Of a stretch of DNA of 64,000 nucleotides, positions 41,710 through 54,283 are shown one piece after another. Source of the DNA: Cylindrotheca closterium (taxonomy: Eukaryota; Bacillariophyta; Bacillariophyceae; Bacillariales; Bacillariaceae). The stretch is from contig CAKOGP040000890.1 of the NCBI GenBank assembly GCA_933822405.4, forward strand, positions 101,147 through 165,146, given 5' to 3'. Position numbers and translations under genes: made by a program. The notes below the pieces were generated by a model, which had not been told where the DNA came from, made no database searches, and was given only the letters and a program-made list of their open reading frames with translations. Within the stretch, counting starts at the first letter, position 1; each line of letters opens with the position of its first letter.

Positions 41710-42270
41710 TTTAGAGTCAGATTGTATATTTTGTTTGTATGAAAGAGGATGAGTTGTCGTGTGGGCTGGCAGTGATTGAAGTCGTTGCCAATGTTTGAGA
41801 AGCGTGTCCCAAAGTCGAAAGACGTGATGTGGATCGGACAGATTTTTGGATGATGATTCTCTGCTGATCTATAGTCGACCGATATGACCTCAATGCGACT
41901 TTGGACGACTGACCAAGGACTGACTGACTGGAAAACGATCAGAATTTAGAATTTGCTCCCATAACCCGATGAAATTTCGGCTCCGGCGGACGTACCGGAC
42001 CACGTCATAGCTTCCATGGAAGATGCCGTTTTTATCAATCAAAATCGACACTTTTTGAAGCAAAATGTGACTTTTTCACGCAAAGATCCCCATCAGTTTC
42101 TCTTCTTCAATTGGTAGCATGGACAGACTGCTTCCTACCAAGTCACGCGGCCCATCGTAAGATTTGACATACAGGATCCAGATTCATTGTCTGCCCTCCA
42201 ATCTTCCGACCACAACTGACGCGGAATTTCTGGTGCTGCATTCTAGGTCATAAATTGCGTCGAGGAAAAA
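41710..42270. promoter_or_regulatory. Divergent intergenic region upstream of glutamate synthase
   Basis: 561 bp without a supported gene. An ACGTCA half-site lies in CCACGTCATAG (about 42001-42011). The promoter of the glutamate synthase gene should be here. Confidence 0.5.
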
Positions 42271-45200
42271 ATGCATCTCTCCAACGTTTACCTTTTGGGG
42301 CTTGTCGCCCCTCTGGTGACTTATGCATTCGTGCCGCAGTCACTGAAGACTCCAACTCAACAGACTCTTCGAGATCCAGTCAGGAACAGTGTCGAAACAC
42401 CATCCTTCTGGTCACAAGATGAATGCTCGTCAACTCAACTAAATATGGCATTTGACGACTCCAAAGGAAGCAATATGTTCGATGGACCAATGGCTCTTAC
42501 CAAGGAGCGCGATGCCTGCGGTGTCGGTTTTATTGCCAACACTAAAAGTGGAGGTACGTTTTTCTTCCACGTGAATTCTAGGTTTGACAAGATTTTCGTC
42601 TAATGATGTTGTGTTCTCATTTTCTTTCTTGCGTTTTTTTTTCTGATACAGAGGAGTTTGGAACCCACCGGGTTGTACAACAGGGTCTTTCGGCACTTAC
42701 ATGCATGGAACACAGAGGTGCATGTGGAGGTGACAAGATTTCTGGTGATGGTGCCGGTATGATGACTCAGATTCCATGGAAGCTCTTCGCCGAATATAGA
42801 TCAGATGACTGCCCACAACCTGGTGTCGGTATGATCTTCCTTCCTATCGACGAAGAAAAGCGCGAAGCGGTGAAGACCAAGATCGAAGAAGTGTGCACTT
42901 CTAATGAGCTCAGATTCATCGGATGGCGTGAAGTCCCCGTCGACCCTGAAGTTCTTGGTCCTTTGGCCAAAGCCGCGATGCCCAGCATCTGGCAGTTCTT
43001 CGTCAAGGCCCCTAAACGCCTTGACAACGATGACAATAGCCGTGATGGTTTCGAACGCACATTGTATCTTATCCGCCGTCGTTTCTCTGTCGAGCTTGAA
43101 AATGCTGGACTTGTTTGGGATGACAGCGAAACCTACGTCGCTTCCTTAAGTTCCCGAACCATCGTCTACAAGGGTATGGTCCAATCTGCAGTTTTGTCCA
43201 CCTTCTACAAGGATTTGACCAATCCCGATTACACATCCAAGTTCGCCATCTACCACAGACGATTTTCCACCAACACCAACCCTCGCTGGCCTCTCGCCCA
43301 ACCCATGAGAGTCCTTGGACACAACGGAGAAATTAACACCCTCCTTGGTAACGTTAACTGGATGAAGGCCCGTGAACGTTCCAAGTCTTTGGAGTGTGAC
43401 ATTGACTCTGACTTGGTAGACTATGACTCCACTGAGAACATTGTCACCATGTGCGACACCCAAGATATCCCAGACTTCCTTGAGCCTGTCGTCGATCTTG
43501 GCCGATCTGATTCTGCCAACTTGGATTCTGTCTTCCAATTGATGACTCAATCTCGTCACCGTGCGCCATGTGCTTTGATGGCTATGGTGCCAACCGCTTA
43601 CATGGAAAACCCAGACTTGAAAAACAACCCAGAGATCACTGACTTTTACAAATTCCACGGAGGTTTGCTTGAGGCCTGGGATGGTCCAGCCCTTCTTGTT
43701 TTTTCTGACGGTAAATCGATTGGTGCCTCTTTGGATCGTAATGGTCTTCGCCCCGCTCGTTATTCCATCGCCAAGGACGGAAGTGTTTATATGATGAGTG
43801 AGACTGGTGTCGTTCCTGATCTTAAAGAAGCCGATATTGTTGAAAAGGGACGTTTGGGACCTGGTCAAATGATTAATGTTGATCTCGAAACTGGAGAATT
43901 CAAGGACAATATTGCCATCAAGAGTGAAATCGCGTCTCGTAAGTCGACGGAAACATTGCTGCAATACTTTGCTCCCGCCGTATCATTTCCTAACTCTTAA
44001 TTTTTCCCCGTTTAGGCCACCCATATGGAGAATGGATGGAGAAGCACCGCAAGGAAATCACCAAGACCGAAGCTGATGATGTCCGTCTGTATGATGACGA
44101 CACAGCAACTTTTGCTCAGGCCACTTTCGGATGGAGTCTTGAGGATATTGGTATGCAAATCCAAGATATGGCTGGATCCGGCAAGGAGACGACCTACTCT
44201 ATGGGAGATGATGCCCCTATTGCTGCATTGAGTGAGCGTCCACACCCACTTTATAATTACTTCAAGCAGCGGTTCGCCCAAGTTACCAACCCTCCTATTG
44301 ACCCACTCCGTGAGGGTGTTGTCATGTCTTTGGAAATGACCTTGGGAAGAAAAGACAGTATCTACAAGGTTTCTGAGGACGGTGCTCGTATCATCCGTCT
44401 TGAATCTCCTATTTTGAATGGCGTCGAGATGGACCAAATTGCCACTCTTGCCGAAGACAGCAACGGAGGATTCAAGCAAGCTACTGTTTCTACCAGATAC
44501 ACCCTTGCTGATGGACCCGCTGGAATTGAAGCTGCCTTGGAAGCAGTCTGCGACCAAGCCGTCGAAGATGTCAAGAACGGTGCTGAAGTTCTTATCCTCA
44601 GTGATAAGGCCGCCGACCAATCGGTTCTTGACGAAACCACCTACATTCCACCACTTGTTGCCATCGGTGCTGTCCATCACAGATTGATCGACGAGGGTCT
44701 TCGCATGGATACCGGTATTGTTGTTGAGACTGGTGCCGCATGGTCTACCCACCACTTCGCCTGTCTTGTTGGATACGGTGCCAACGCTGTCCACCCCTAC
44801 CTTGCTCTTGAAACTGTCAAGCAATGGCACGGACAAGATCGAACGCAAAAGATGATGAAGGCCGGGAAGCTCGCAGATGTGTCTCTCGCCAAGGCACAAG
44901 AGAACTACCGTGTTGCTGTCGAGAACGGAATGCTCAAGATCTTGTCCAAGATCGGTATTTCTCTTTTGACTTCTTACTCTGGTGCCCAAATTTTTGAAGC
45001 TCTTGGTCTCGGAGATGATGTCATTGCAAAGAGTTTCAAGGGAACCACAAGCCGAATCGGAGGAATGTCTCTTGAAGACATTGCGTCCGAAACTGTCATG
45101 ATGCGCCCTGAAGCCGTCAAGGAAAAGATGAAGCTTATCAACTACGGATACTACAAGCCTGTGCCAGCGTTGGGTGAATACCACATCAACTCGTCTGATT

Positions 45201-47515
45201 TGGCCAAGCTTTTGCACAATGCCATCGGTCTTGACAAGAAAGTCAGTGCTGCTAGCAACAGAGACGAACTGGAAAACGATGGTGTCCAGCCAAAGAGTGT
45301 TGCAAACTACGAAATCTTCCGAAAGAGTCTTGAAACTGCTCCTCTTGCAAACATTCGTGATCTCTTGGATTTCGACTCCGACAGAGAGAGCATCTCCATT
45401 GATGAAGTCGAACCTGCTTCAGAAATCATGCGTCGATTCTGCACTGGTGCGATGTCTCTTGGAGCTCTCAGCCGAGAGGCTCATGAAACTCTTGCCATTG
45501 CCGTCAACCGAATTGGTGGAAAGTCCAACTCTGGTGAAGGTGGTGAAGATGTTCTCAGGAACAAGCCAATTCAGGACGTCGACGAGAATGGCCGATCCGC
45601 TTCTTTCCCACACCTTGCTGGATTGAAGAACGGTGATTCTGCCAACTCATTCGTACACCAAGTTGCATCTGGTCGTTTCGGTGTCACCCCAGAATTCCTT
45701 GTCACCGCTAAGCAACTGGAGATTAAGATTGCTCAAGGAGCCAAGCCTGGAGAAGGAGGTCAATTGCCAGGACCCAAGGTTTCCGACTACATTGCTGGGC
45801 TTCGAGCGAGTAAGCCAGGTGTGACACTTATCTCTCCTCCTCCCCATCACGATATCTACAGTATTGAGGATCTGGCACAATTGATTCACGATTTGCACGC
45901 CGTCAACGAACGCGCTGGTGTTTCTGTCAAGTTGGTGTCTTGTGTTGGTATTGGAACCGTCGCCTGTGGTGTTGCCAAGGCTGACGCCGATGTTATCCAA
46001 ATTTCTGGTGGTGATGGTGGTACTGGTGCTTCCCCTCTTTCCTCGATCAAGCATGCTGGGTGCCCATGGGAGCTTGGACTCTCTGAAGCCCACTCTGCAC
46101 TTCTTAACAACAACCTTCGTGACCGTGTCACCATTCGTGTTGATGGTGGAATTAGAACTGGATTGGATGTCATGATTGGAGCCATGCTTGGTGCTGAAGA
46201 ATTTGGATTTGGTACTATTGCCATGATTGCTGAGGGATGTGTCATGGCCCGAGTTTGCCACTTGAACACATGCCCCGTTGGTGTCACCAGTCAAAAGGAA
46301 GAGCTCCGAAAGAAATTCCCAGGAACTCCAGAACACGTTGTCAACTTTTTCGAATTCGTCGCTGAAGAAACACGAAGTTTGCTTGCAACTCTTGGATACA
46401 AGAGCCTCGAAGATGTTATTGGACGTGCTGATTTGTTGAAGACCGGCGAGACACAGGTTGGACGGGTTGCCAAGACCAAATCCATGAGTCTTGACTCTTT
46501 CTTTTCCGGTGTTCCAAACACAAAGGATGATAGATCTTTCTTGAAGGCCAAGATGGCTGGCGGAATTGAAGTCAAAAAGGAAGAAATTGTTCACGTCAAT
46601 GGATTCAGCAGTGACCTCGACCGCGAGGTTTGTGCTAACGAGGATGTCAAGAAGGTCATTTCTGACAATGAAGGTGAAGTCTCTGTTTCTTACAAGATCT
46701 TGAACACCGACCGCAGTACTGGTGCCATGCTTGCAGGAGATATTGCTCGCGCTCACGGAAACATCGGCTTCAATGGAAAGATCAACGTTCAATTCGACGG
46801 AAGTGCTGGCCAATCGTTTGGATCTTACACACTGCCCGGATTGAGCCTCAAGCTTGTTGGTGAAGCCAATGATTACGTTGGAAAGGGAATGCACGGTGGT
46901 GAAATCATTGTTGTTCCAAGCCCAGATGCCGGTTTTGTTGCCTCCGAGTCAAGTATTGTTGGAAACGCCTGCTTGTACGGTGCCACTGGTGGAGACTTCC
47001 ACGCCAACGGTCGTGCAGGAGAGCGATTCGGAGTTCGTAATAGTGGGGCATTTGCTGTTGCTGAAGGAGCTGGTGATCACTGCTGCGAATACATGACTGG
47101 TGGAGCTGTTGTCATTCTTGGAAGTGTAGGACGCAACGTTGGAGCTGGTATGACTGGTGGAATTGGTTACTTCTACGATAAGGATGGAGACTTCGAGGAC
47201 AAGCTCAATGGCGAAATTGTCAAAATGCAAAGACTTGTCACCTCTGAGGGAGAAGCCCAACTGAAGACCATGATCGAGCGCCACTTCGAGTTGACTGGAA
47301 GTGAGAAGGCAGATGAAATCTTGTCAGATTGGGAGACTGAGAAGAAGCACTTCTGGCAAATTTACCCCCCATCCGAAACCAAGTCACCATTCGTGACAGA
47401 AGGTGCTGAAGGCACTGACCTTCGCATTTCCGCATCTGCTCCAAATGGGGATATGTGCTTCCTCCCAGTTGGGGGACAAATGTCGCCTGAGCAAACACAA
47501 AGGTGTGCCGATTAG
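42271..47515 (+). CDS. GLU: Plastid ferredoxin-type glutamate synthase (GOGAT)
   Basis: Transfers the glutamine amide to 2-oxoglutarate, making two glutamates; with glutamine synthetase it assimilates ammonium in the plastid. Exons 42271-42553, 42652-43938 and 44016-47515 (introns 98 and 77 bp) give 1689 residues. A signal peptide ends VTYAFVPQS (ASAFAP-like). The amidotransferase nucleophile is C83 in ERDACGVGFIA, exposed after presequence removal. Then come the central domain, the FMN domain (SGGDGGTGASP, DGGIRTG), the 3Fe-4S ligands in CVMARVCHLNTCPVGVTSQ (about residue 1264) and the C-terminal GXGXG beta-helix. No NAD(P)H-binding small-subunit region follows, so the ferredoxin type is favoured over NADH-GOGAT. 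Confidence 0.95.
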
Positions 47516-47738
47516 AGTTTTAGATTTCACAATGTGAAGTGTTAGGATTTTTAGAGAATAGATTCATATGTAACATCGCTATCTCACAAAAATGAAAAGA
47601 CTTCCTTAGACTTTCTCGACTGCCCGTGTATCAGTTGATATCTCCCTCTGTAGGGTTGACTGCGAATAGGGTTACCACCTCTGATAGTGGTAGGCAAAAG
47701 CTAGAAGACAGCAGATACAGATGTGATATTCTTTATGT

Positions 47739-50700
47739 TTACTTGGCCTCATACCAGTTTTTATGCGTGTAGCTACCGTCTACTAACAAAGGCACTGCCG
47801 TTTTTTCCAAACCAGGCACCCATGGAGCCTCCATGCACTGTATAACTTCCTTGAATGCTTCTTCAGCCGTTTCTTCAGGACCTTCAAGGATGACTTCGTC
47901 ATGAATTTGCATCAAAAGAATCCATCCAAGTCTTCGAAGGATTTCACTGTTGTTGATTTTGTTCATGGCCATCATTGCAACATCGGCAGCACCACCCTGG
48001 ATTGGGGTGTTGATGCTGGCCCTCTCAGCATGACCTACAAACCGACGATTTCTTCCGGTTGCCTCGGGCAGTTGCCTATATCTACCCATTAGCGTGCGTG
48101 TGATTCCAAACTTTCTCGCGTATGCCTTCGTATTCTTCTGCCAATTCCGAACTTCAGGTCGAGCATCATACCACTTGTCCAGCATCTCCTGAGCCTCGGT
48201 TGTGCTTACTCCCCAGTCCTGACTTAAACCATGCGAGGTTTTTCCGTAGGCAATTGAGAAATTAAGAGTCTTCGCCTTCCTTCTTTCAGAGGCATACTCA
48301 TCTTTCAGAAGAGGTTTTGGTGGGCTCCCTTTGGAATAGTCCCATTCCAAAAGTACTTCTCCGGCATCCACCTTTTCTCGAACATAGTCGAACATGTCCA
48401 ATGCCGTTCTAGAGTGAAAGTCCCCACCAGATTCGAAGGCATCAATCATCGACTTGCACCGGGTCATGGAAGCAAGCAAGCGTAGTTCTAATTGTCCATA
48501 ATCAGCAACAATCAAACCATTCCCCGCTGAGGATTGGAAAGCTTGTCGGATTTTGTACTTGTCTTTTTCAAGTGCCGGCTGGTTCTGTAGGTTTGGTCTA
48601 CGAGACGATAGGCGTCCAGTTTCTGTGTTGAGGTTCAACGAACAGTGCACTCGACTATCGTGATCGGCCAGAGATTGAAGACTTGTCAAAAAGTTTGCGA
48701 TCATAGTATCGATGGATCCAATTGCGCAGAGGCTGAACAGAGCTTCGCATGCTTCGTGTCCTTCTTTCCCCCCACCAAAAAAGTCGTATGCCTAAAACAG
48801 TATTAGACAAAATGCTACATAGACGAGCTCTTCCGACAAGAAAGAGTCACTTACAGTACCATACCGAGGAGGATCTTCAAATGGATCTCCCGCCAGCTTT
48901 CTCAATACATCAGCCGTAACACTCGGTGCTCCACCAGCGGTGTATTTCTCAGGTTGCATACGAAGACTTGTTATTTTGACATCGAGAGCCTTTGGTCCTG
49001 CAGAATTTTTCTCATCGATAGCTGCGAGAATATCTCCAACTGTGCCTCCGTCTTTGGCCGCAGCCGCAAGGGCTTCACTGATGGTTCTATAACCATTGGC
49101 CGCATCAGGAGGAATAACGGTCTCCAATTCCTGAACGAACATGATGTCTTCTCTCAATCGCGTCAAAAGGTCTTCTCTGATCCCAGCTGTTTCGAGATCT
49201 CTAGCAGCAAGTGATAAACGCAATTCATCATCGGACATCTCATCAAACTCATCCATTTTAGATTCATCAACTTTGCCAGAAAGGAAATGCACGCGCAAGC
49301 GGTCCTTCAACTCGTCTTTCTTACCAGAAACCTTGAGTCCTTGTTCCTTACAAAGAGCCTTGAGCTGAGTCGCCGTCATTTGATCCAATTCGTCAGATTC
49401 AACCTCAACTGGGTTATAGCCATAGTGGTAAATGTAAGCCAAAACATCAAGATTTGCAACACTTTCATGTTCCATAGTTCTCACCTTGGCTCTTTCCAGC
49501 CTTGTTGTCTTCATCACGTTTTTCATAGGCAGCCAAAGCGTCTTCGGGGATTTCTTCACGCTTCACTTTGAACACTCGTTCAACCTCAGTAGGCTCCTCT
49601 GTTTTTTCGTTCAATGCACCACCAAATAAAAAGGCACCTAGCTGTGTTGAACTTGCAGGATTCATTGCTAGTCCATCAGGGCCTATCTTGGTTGCCGCCC
49701 ATTCACGGAACTTTCGCGAATGTTCTACTCGATCTTTACGGGCTTGAACTTCAACGGAAGCGAGGTAATCCTTTGCGTCGACTCTCATTCCTCGTCGCTC
49801 CATATCCGTCAAAACCTTTCCGAATTCTCGCATATTCTCCCAGTAGTAATCATACAAGTTTTTCCCATTTGCAAGCCAACTCATTTCTTGCAATCGTCTG
49901 ACAAGCTCTTGGTGTAACCGCCACGTTCCCTCGGCATCGTAGCAGGAGTACAAAATGAAATTCTTTCGAAATCTAGGATCGCGTTGCAACACTTCAATCG
50001 CCGGTACATCAATTAGGCTACCTGGAGTTCCATCTTTTCGAAGCCTTGGCACTCCAAATATTTCTTTCATGGGTCGCTTTCGCATGCCTAGGATGGTCGA
50101 TGTCAAGGCTTCAAGACTATATCCGAGACCTTGTCCCTCGCCTTGCCCCTTGGCGCGAGATGTATCTTGCAATCTTGCCATGTGCATTGTATCGCCACCA
50201 AATCCTTGGCAGTCAATTCCCTCATTCCATAAAACATGCCGATCAAAACCATAGTTATGAAAGACTTTGTAAATCGTCGGGTCTTCGAACCATTCTTTAA
50301 ACTCCTGAAGAATCCCGCAGGCGTCGTCAAGGTTATCAATCCACAGGGTACTTCCAGGCTCTGCTCCAAGCCCATAGTCAAAATCAGGACCAGAATAGAC
50401 ACTAGCACAAGTCACATATCCATTCCCGATTGGCCCAACTTCCTTCAGGCTAATATCCATAACTTCCGTATCAGCTGCGTGCAAAATTGACCTGTCAGCA
50501 TTCATCAATTTCTCCATTACGATCTTTGCCTGCTCCTTTGTTCGAACCATTGTAACTTTTGGCATCTTCATTTCTGAATGATCGAAATAGCCTTCGTCTC
50601 CTTCCTTCAGTTGTATTATCGACTTTAGGCGCTCTTCGTATTCTGGAGATCGTCTACCAAAATTCTTGGACCATGCCACAGGATCACGAGGATTCCAATT

Positions 50701-51132
50701 ACCTCCTGGTTTAGGGCGGCTTGTGAGTCCTTCAAATAATTCTGGTTCGAATTCTAGGAATTCGTCGTTTGTCTGCTCGTGAAGTGGACCATCGTTTGAG
50801 ATCGTTGAGGAGCTGGTGCTGCTTTCATCCACCACAGTTGCCTTCATTGGTTCCGTTCTGGTTGAGAACGGCCTAGAATTATATCGAAGCCACCTCCCGC
50901 CATTTTGAAAGCGCCGTTGATGATGGATAGGGCGAGTACCGCCCGGCGACAGATGTGTGCGGAGCCTATTGGCGATCCCGGAATTCCCTTGTCGAGTGAG
51001 AAGTCTGGTTATTGACTGTTGCATTGCAGTTCTAGGTGGTGTGAATGATAACGTTTCCGTAGCATAGATGAGTAGCAAACTACACCAGAACCGAGCAAAG
51101 TTCTTTCTCAGTGGTGAAGAGAAGTGAGGCAT
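47739..51132 (-). CDS. Plastid family-A DNA polymerase with 3'-5' exonuclease and SAP domain
   Basis: Organelle replicase resembling plant organellar polymerases (POP). Exons 51132-49485, 49408-48855 and 48791-47739 (introns 76 and 63 bp) encode 1084 residues. A signal (about 13-30) ends ETLSFTPP, ASAFAP-like. The exonuclease domain has ADTEVMD (D221), HNYGFDRHVL and GGDTMHMARL. A SAP-like DNA-binding motif follows at about 553-590 (MTATQLKALCKEQGLKVSG), placed between exonuclease and polymerase. Polymerase motif A is VADYGQLELR (about 829-838; family usually DYSQIELR), motif B is RRKAKTLNFSIAYG (904-917) and motif C is QIHDEV (H1031-E1033). Catalytic acids are intact, so it should be active. 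Confidence 0.92.
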
Positions 51133-51370
51133 TCAACAAAATAAATGACAAACGAGTGATCGAATTCAATAACTCCTCTGTCTTCAAAAAATTCTTACAG
51201 TTTCACCATCTGTCAATGGTGAAGATAAATGCCACCAACTGGCGCGCAGTAAACTTCGCGCGGTAGGATCGCGCTGTAGGAAGATGATAGAAGACAAAAG
51301 CAGATACCGCTCGAAAGTAGGAAGCTACTGTAGGTTTCAAAAACTATGGTTATTATACATCGTAAATATA

Positions 51371-54190
51371 TCATACAAATCCAGGAATTTTCTTAAGACA
51401 CTCGAAAAGGCAATGTACTTCATCCAACGTATTATAATGCGCCAAGGAAACTCGGAGCATCCCTTTCTTAATATCAAAGCCAAAACCATCAGCCAACATT
51501 TGGGTACACAGAAACGAGCTGACTCGACAAGAAATCCCGCTCTTGTCGCAAAGATTGCAGATGATGTCGACAGGTATATCTGCATGTAACCATGAGACAA
51601 TTGGAAGTCTCATCACTGATTCGAATTTGTTTTCATTTCCCTCGATGATCTTTACCTTTGGAAATTGTCGCAGACCTGCTAACAGTGCTTCTGCAAGGGG
51701 CTCTTCTACAATGCGGATGCTTGTATAGCCTTCAGTTGCATTGGCGATGGTCAGACTGGGCTTCAGTATGTTCGGTATCGTCGACGATCTTTGACTGGGT
51801 TCTCCTGCATCTTGTAGCGACTGCCGGTTTCTCCTATTTCCATGACCTATTTTCCTGCTGCAGCAAGCCAAAGACTCAATGTACTGTCCCAAACCAACAA
51901 TACCAGCACATCCTTCGTAATTCACAGTTCCTTTTTCCAACAATGGGTATAGAGCACTGGCACTATCTTCGGAAGTTGCTCCTGATGCCTCCAAAATCTC
52001 AGTTGCCGCTCCATCCTTGCGTCCGTACAGTCCTCCCACGTGCGGTCCAAATAGTTTGTGAGCAGAAACGACATACCAGTCGGCCTGTAACTGGTTCACA
52101 TTGGCAAATACGTGGGGTGACGCAGCGACTCCGTCCACTACCACATGAGCTCGGCCAAGTGTCTTTTGCTTGATTCTCCTCGTCAGACCCTCAATATCTC
52201 GTATTTGCCCCAAAACGTTGGACGCGTGAGGAAGAGCCACAATTCGAGTGTTTGCATTGAGGAGATCTTCCAATTTGGAAGACGAGGACGACAATGTCTC
52301 CTGGGCGCAACCTACAGGTGTCCACCATCGAATAGTGGCACCCACTGATTGTGCTGCGCACTCCCATGGTTGGACATTTGCCAAGTGGTTTTCGGAACTA
52401 ATCACAACTTCGTCATTTTCTTTTAAGAGACCTAGTTGCACATATAAGTCCGCTAGTGAAGATAGCAAGGATGATGCATTGGATCCCAACACAATTGGAT
52501 CAATAGGCCTTGCTCCTAGCAATCGCTGAAAGGTTTCTCTTGCCGCTTGCTTCGTCCTTGATCCAACCACTTTTCGGTGTCGAAACGAAAGTGATGCTGT
52601 GATCGAATCGATGACCACCTGTGCCACTTGTGATCCACCAGCATTCTCAAAGAATATCCGCTCCTTCGACTGTTCAACAGAATCGTCAGTAGCAGAGGAA
52701 AGGAAGTAAGGGAACTGGGATCTTGCAAATTCAGCAATCATTTGACTCTGGCCTTTCGTACCCTCATTTGGTTTGGGTTCTTCCACATTGCAACTTGTTT
52801 GTTCTTTCTTGGCGGTTTTGCGTTCAAAAATGGCCCACCGAATCTTGTTGATGATGGCTGCCTTGGACGGAATGATAAGCTGTTGCTCGTGTTGCTGTGC
52901 ACCAGAAGATTGTGCAGTAAATCCTTCACCGGAAGCGTTGTCCTCGTAAACGCAGCGCCAACCCCCCGGTTGCTCCACAGCAATGGTATTTGGAACGTTC
53001 GGGAACACCCAAAGAGACATCAAGTCTCGAATAACGTCGTCGTGCAAATTTTCCGCATGCGGCAAACCAGTGGCAGTGTCTTGAGATGGTGGGGCATTAA
53101 TCTCCAAAAGGTAGGCCAATGGAGTATCAGTTTTATCGTCGTGTGCTAGAATGAAATCCATTCCCAGATATTCAAACCCATGATTGGCTTGCCCTCCTTG
53201 TAGAAAAGGAAACACCCGCTTTGCCAACCCTGCGACACAAGCTTGAACAGAAGGGAAGTATTGCGCCAATGGAATTACCGTTTGGCCATCCCGTTCCGTT
53301 GTTGCAGAGGTTTCAAAATCGGCCAGGATCTCTCCGGCAAACTTACTGTCATCATGACTATTTGCACAGCAATTGGTAATGTGGACCGATTCTTCAAATG
53401 CCTCTTTATCCCTGCCAGTCGCCATCGTTTGCTCTGTATTGCTAGTGGTGGTGAAGGGATCGTTCGCAACATGCAAAAAGGCTCGATGATGCACAAAGGC
53501 TCTGCCATCGGACGTCAAGAGTCCGTAGACCCGCACATGACATTTTCGACCGCCAAACAGGACAGGTGGCCAAACATACTTTTGCGCCACATACTTGTGA
53601 TCTGGAAACATTTTTTTGTCATCTTTCCCAAATGCTGTGGCATTGCTCGGTCCGACGACCCAAATTCCACCAGCGCCGTTCGCTTGCGCGTCCTTGACGA
53701 CCCACAAGTTGTTTGGTTCGACTGCATCCGTTGTAGTCACGGCATCCTCTAGAATATCAACTAAGTTTGATCCAGTCCTTGCTGATTCAGATTCTTCTCG
53801 CTGATTTTTCCACAGTCCTACTTTATCGCCAAAGGCTTGAAATCCATCTGGGCCTCGAAAACAGTGCGTTTCCAAAGTAGCCAACAATTCGCTATCGTCC
53901 TCTCGTCTCTCGTTAAAGATTCGTCCCAAGACCCACTTGGAATCAAGAATGTTTAATCCATTTGGCAAGTGCGAATAAACGCTGACAGTGTCGCGATAGT
54001 CTTTGCTTTCTCGCCGAGCAGCATTTTCCCACAAAAAGTCGGGTGGCGTCTTGTCTTCCATTGCGGCTGTATTTGCATTGCCGTCCTTGCTGTCTGTGCT
54101 ATCATTGTCAATCCAATCGGCAGGCATCAAAGGACTGATCCTTGTGTGCGCCACACTACCAGTGGCTTCGTATCTAAAGGATCGCTTCAT
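51371..54190 (-). CDS. Fusion of TTL-like ATP-grasp ligase and cysteine-desulfurase-like PLP enzyme
   Basis: One uninterrupted 939-residue frame. The N-terminal half (about 55-400) reads as a tubulin-tyrosine-ligase-like ATP-grasp: NNLWVVKDAQANGAGGIWVV (K166 and Gly loop), KYVAQKYVWPPVLFGGRKCH, then GMDFILAH (D345) and YLLEINAPP (E363, N365, metal site). A polar linker of about 100 residues follows. The C-terminal half (about 510-939) is a class-V aminotransferase fold: FFENAGGSQ, SSENHLAN (H602 over the ring), VVVDGVAASPH (D686), SAHKLFGPHVGGLYG (PLP lysine K712) and MLRVSLAHYNTLDEV, which resembles the VC1184-type cysteine-desulfurase-like subfamily. Neither half shows a lost catalytic residue. 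No targeting peptide is seen. The reaction and substrate are unknown. Confidence 0.87.
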   Translation of the reverse strand: MKRSFRYEATGSVAHTRISPLMPADWIDNDSTDSKDGNANTAAMEDKTPPDFLWENAARRESKDYRDTVSVYSHLPNGLNILDSKWVLGRIFNERREDDSELLATLETHCFRGPDGFQAFGDKVGLWKNQREESESARTGSNLVDILEDAVTTTDAVEPNNLWVVKDAQANGAGGIWVVGPSNATAFGKDDKKMFPDHKYVAQKYVWPPVLFGGRKCHVRVYGLLTSDGRAFVHHRAFLHVANDPFTTTSNTEQTMATGRDKEAFEESVHITNCCANSHDDSKFAGEILADFETSATTERDGQTVIPLAQYFPSVQACVAGLAKRVFPFLQGGQANHGFEYLGMDFILAHDDKTDTPLAYLLEINAPPSQDTATGLPHAENLHDDVIRDLMSLWVFPNVPNTIAVEQPGGWRCVYEDNASGEGFTAQSSGAQQHEQQLIIPSKAAIINKIRWAIFERKTAKKEQTSCNVEEPKPNEGTKGQSQMIAEFARSQFPYFLSSATDDSVEQSKERIFFENAGGSQVAQVVIDSITASLSFRHRKVVGSRTKQAARETFQRLLGARPIDPIVLGSNASSLLSSLADLYVQLGLLKENDEVVISSENHLANVQPWECAAQSVGATIRWWTPVGCAQETLSSSSSKLEDLLNANTRIVALPHASNVLGQIRDIEGLTRRIKQKTLGRAHVVVDGVAASPHVFANVNQLQADWYVVSAHKLFGPHVGGLYGRKDGAATEILEASGATSEDSASALYPLLEKGTVNYEGCAGIVGLGQYIESLACCSRKIGHGNRRNRQSLQDAGEPSQRSSTIPNILKPSLTIANATEGYTSIRIVEEPLAEALLAGLRQFPKVKIIEGNENKFESVMRLPIVSWLHADIPVDIICNLCDKSGISCRVSSFLCTQMLADGFGFDIKKGMLRVSLAHYNTLDEVHCLFECLKKIPGFV

Positions 54191-54283
54191 GGTTGTCGTC
54201 TGGTTGGATTTGAATTTGTGTTTTCAAATATTTTCAATTTTGTACCTCGTTGGTCATTGGATTGTGATAAACGACCCTGGATG

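Noticed and set aside
44012..46894. Long antisense frames (about 400 residues each) opposite the glutamate synthase gene
   Set aside because: They mirror the codon bias of a highly expressed gene on the other strand; the sense strand shows a full enzyme with all motifs, and the antisense products match nothing.
49409..49484. Reading the two frames of the DNA polymerase gene as a frameshift or pseudogene
   Set aside because: A 76-bp GT-AG intron of typical size joins them in phase and keeps the SAP motif intact.
51371..54190. The TTL/desulfurase fusion as an assembly chimera
   Set aside because: There are no Ns, no frame break and a continuous 2.8-kb frame; transcripts would still be needed to exclude it fully.
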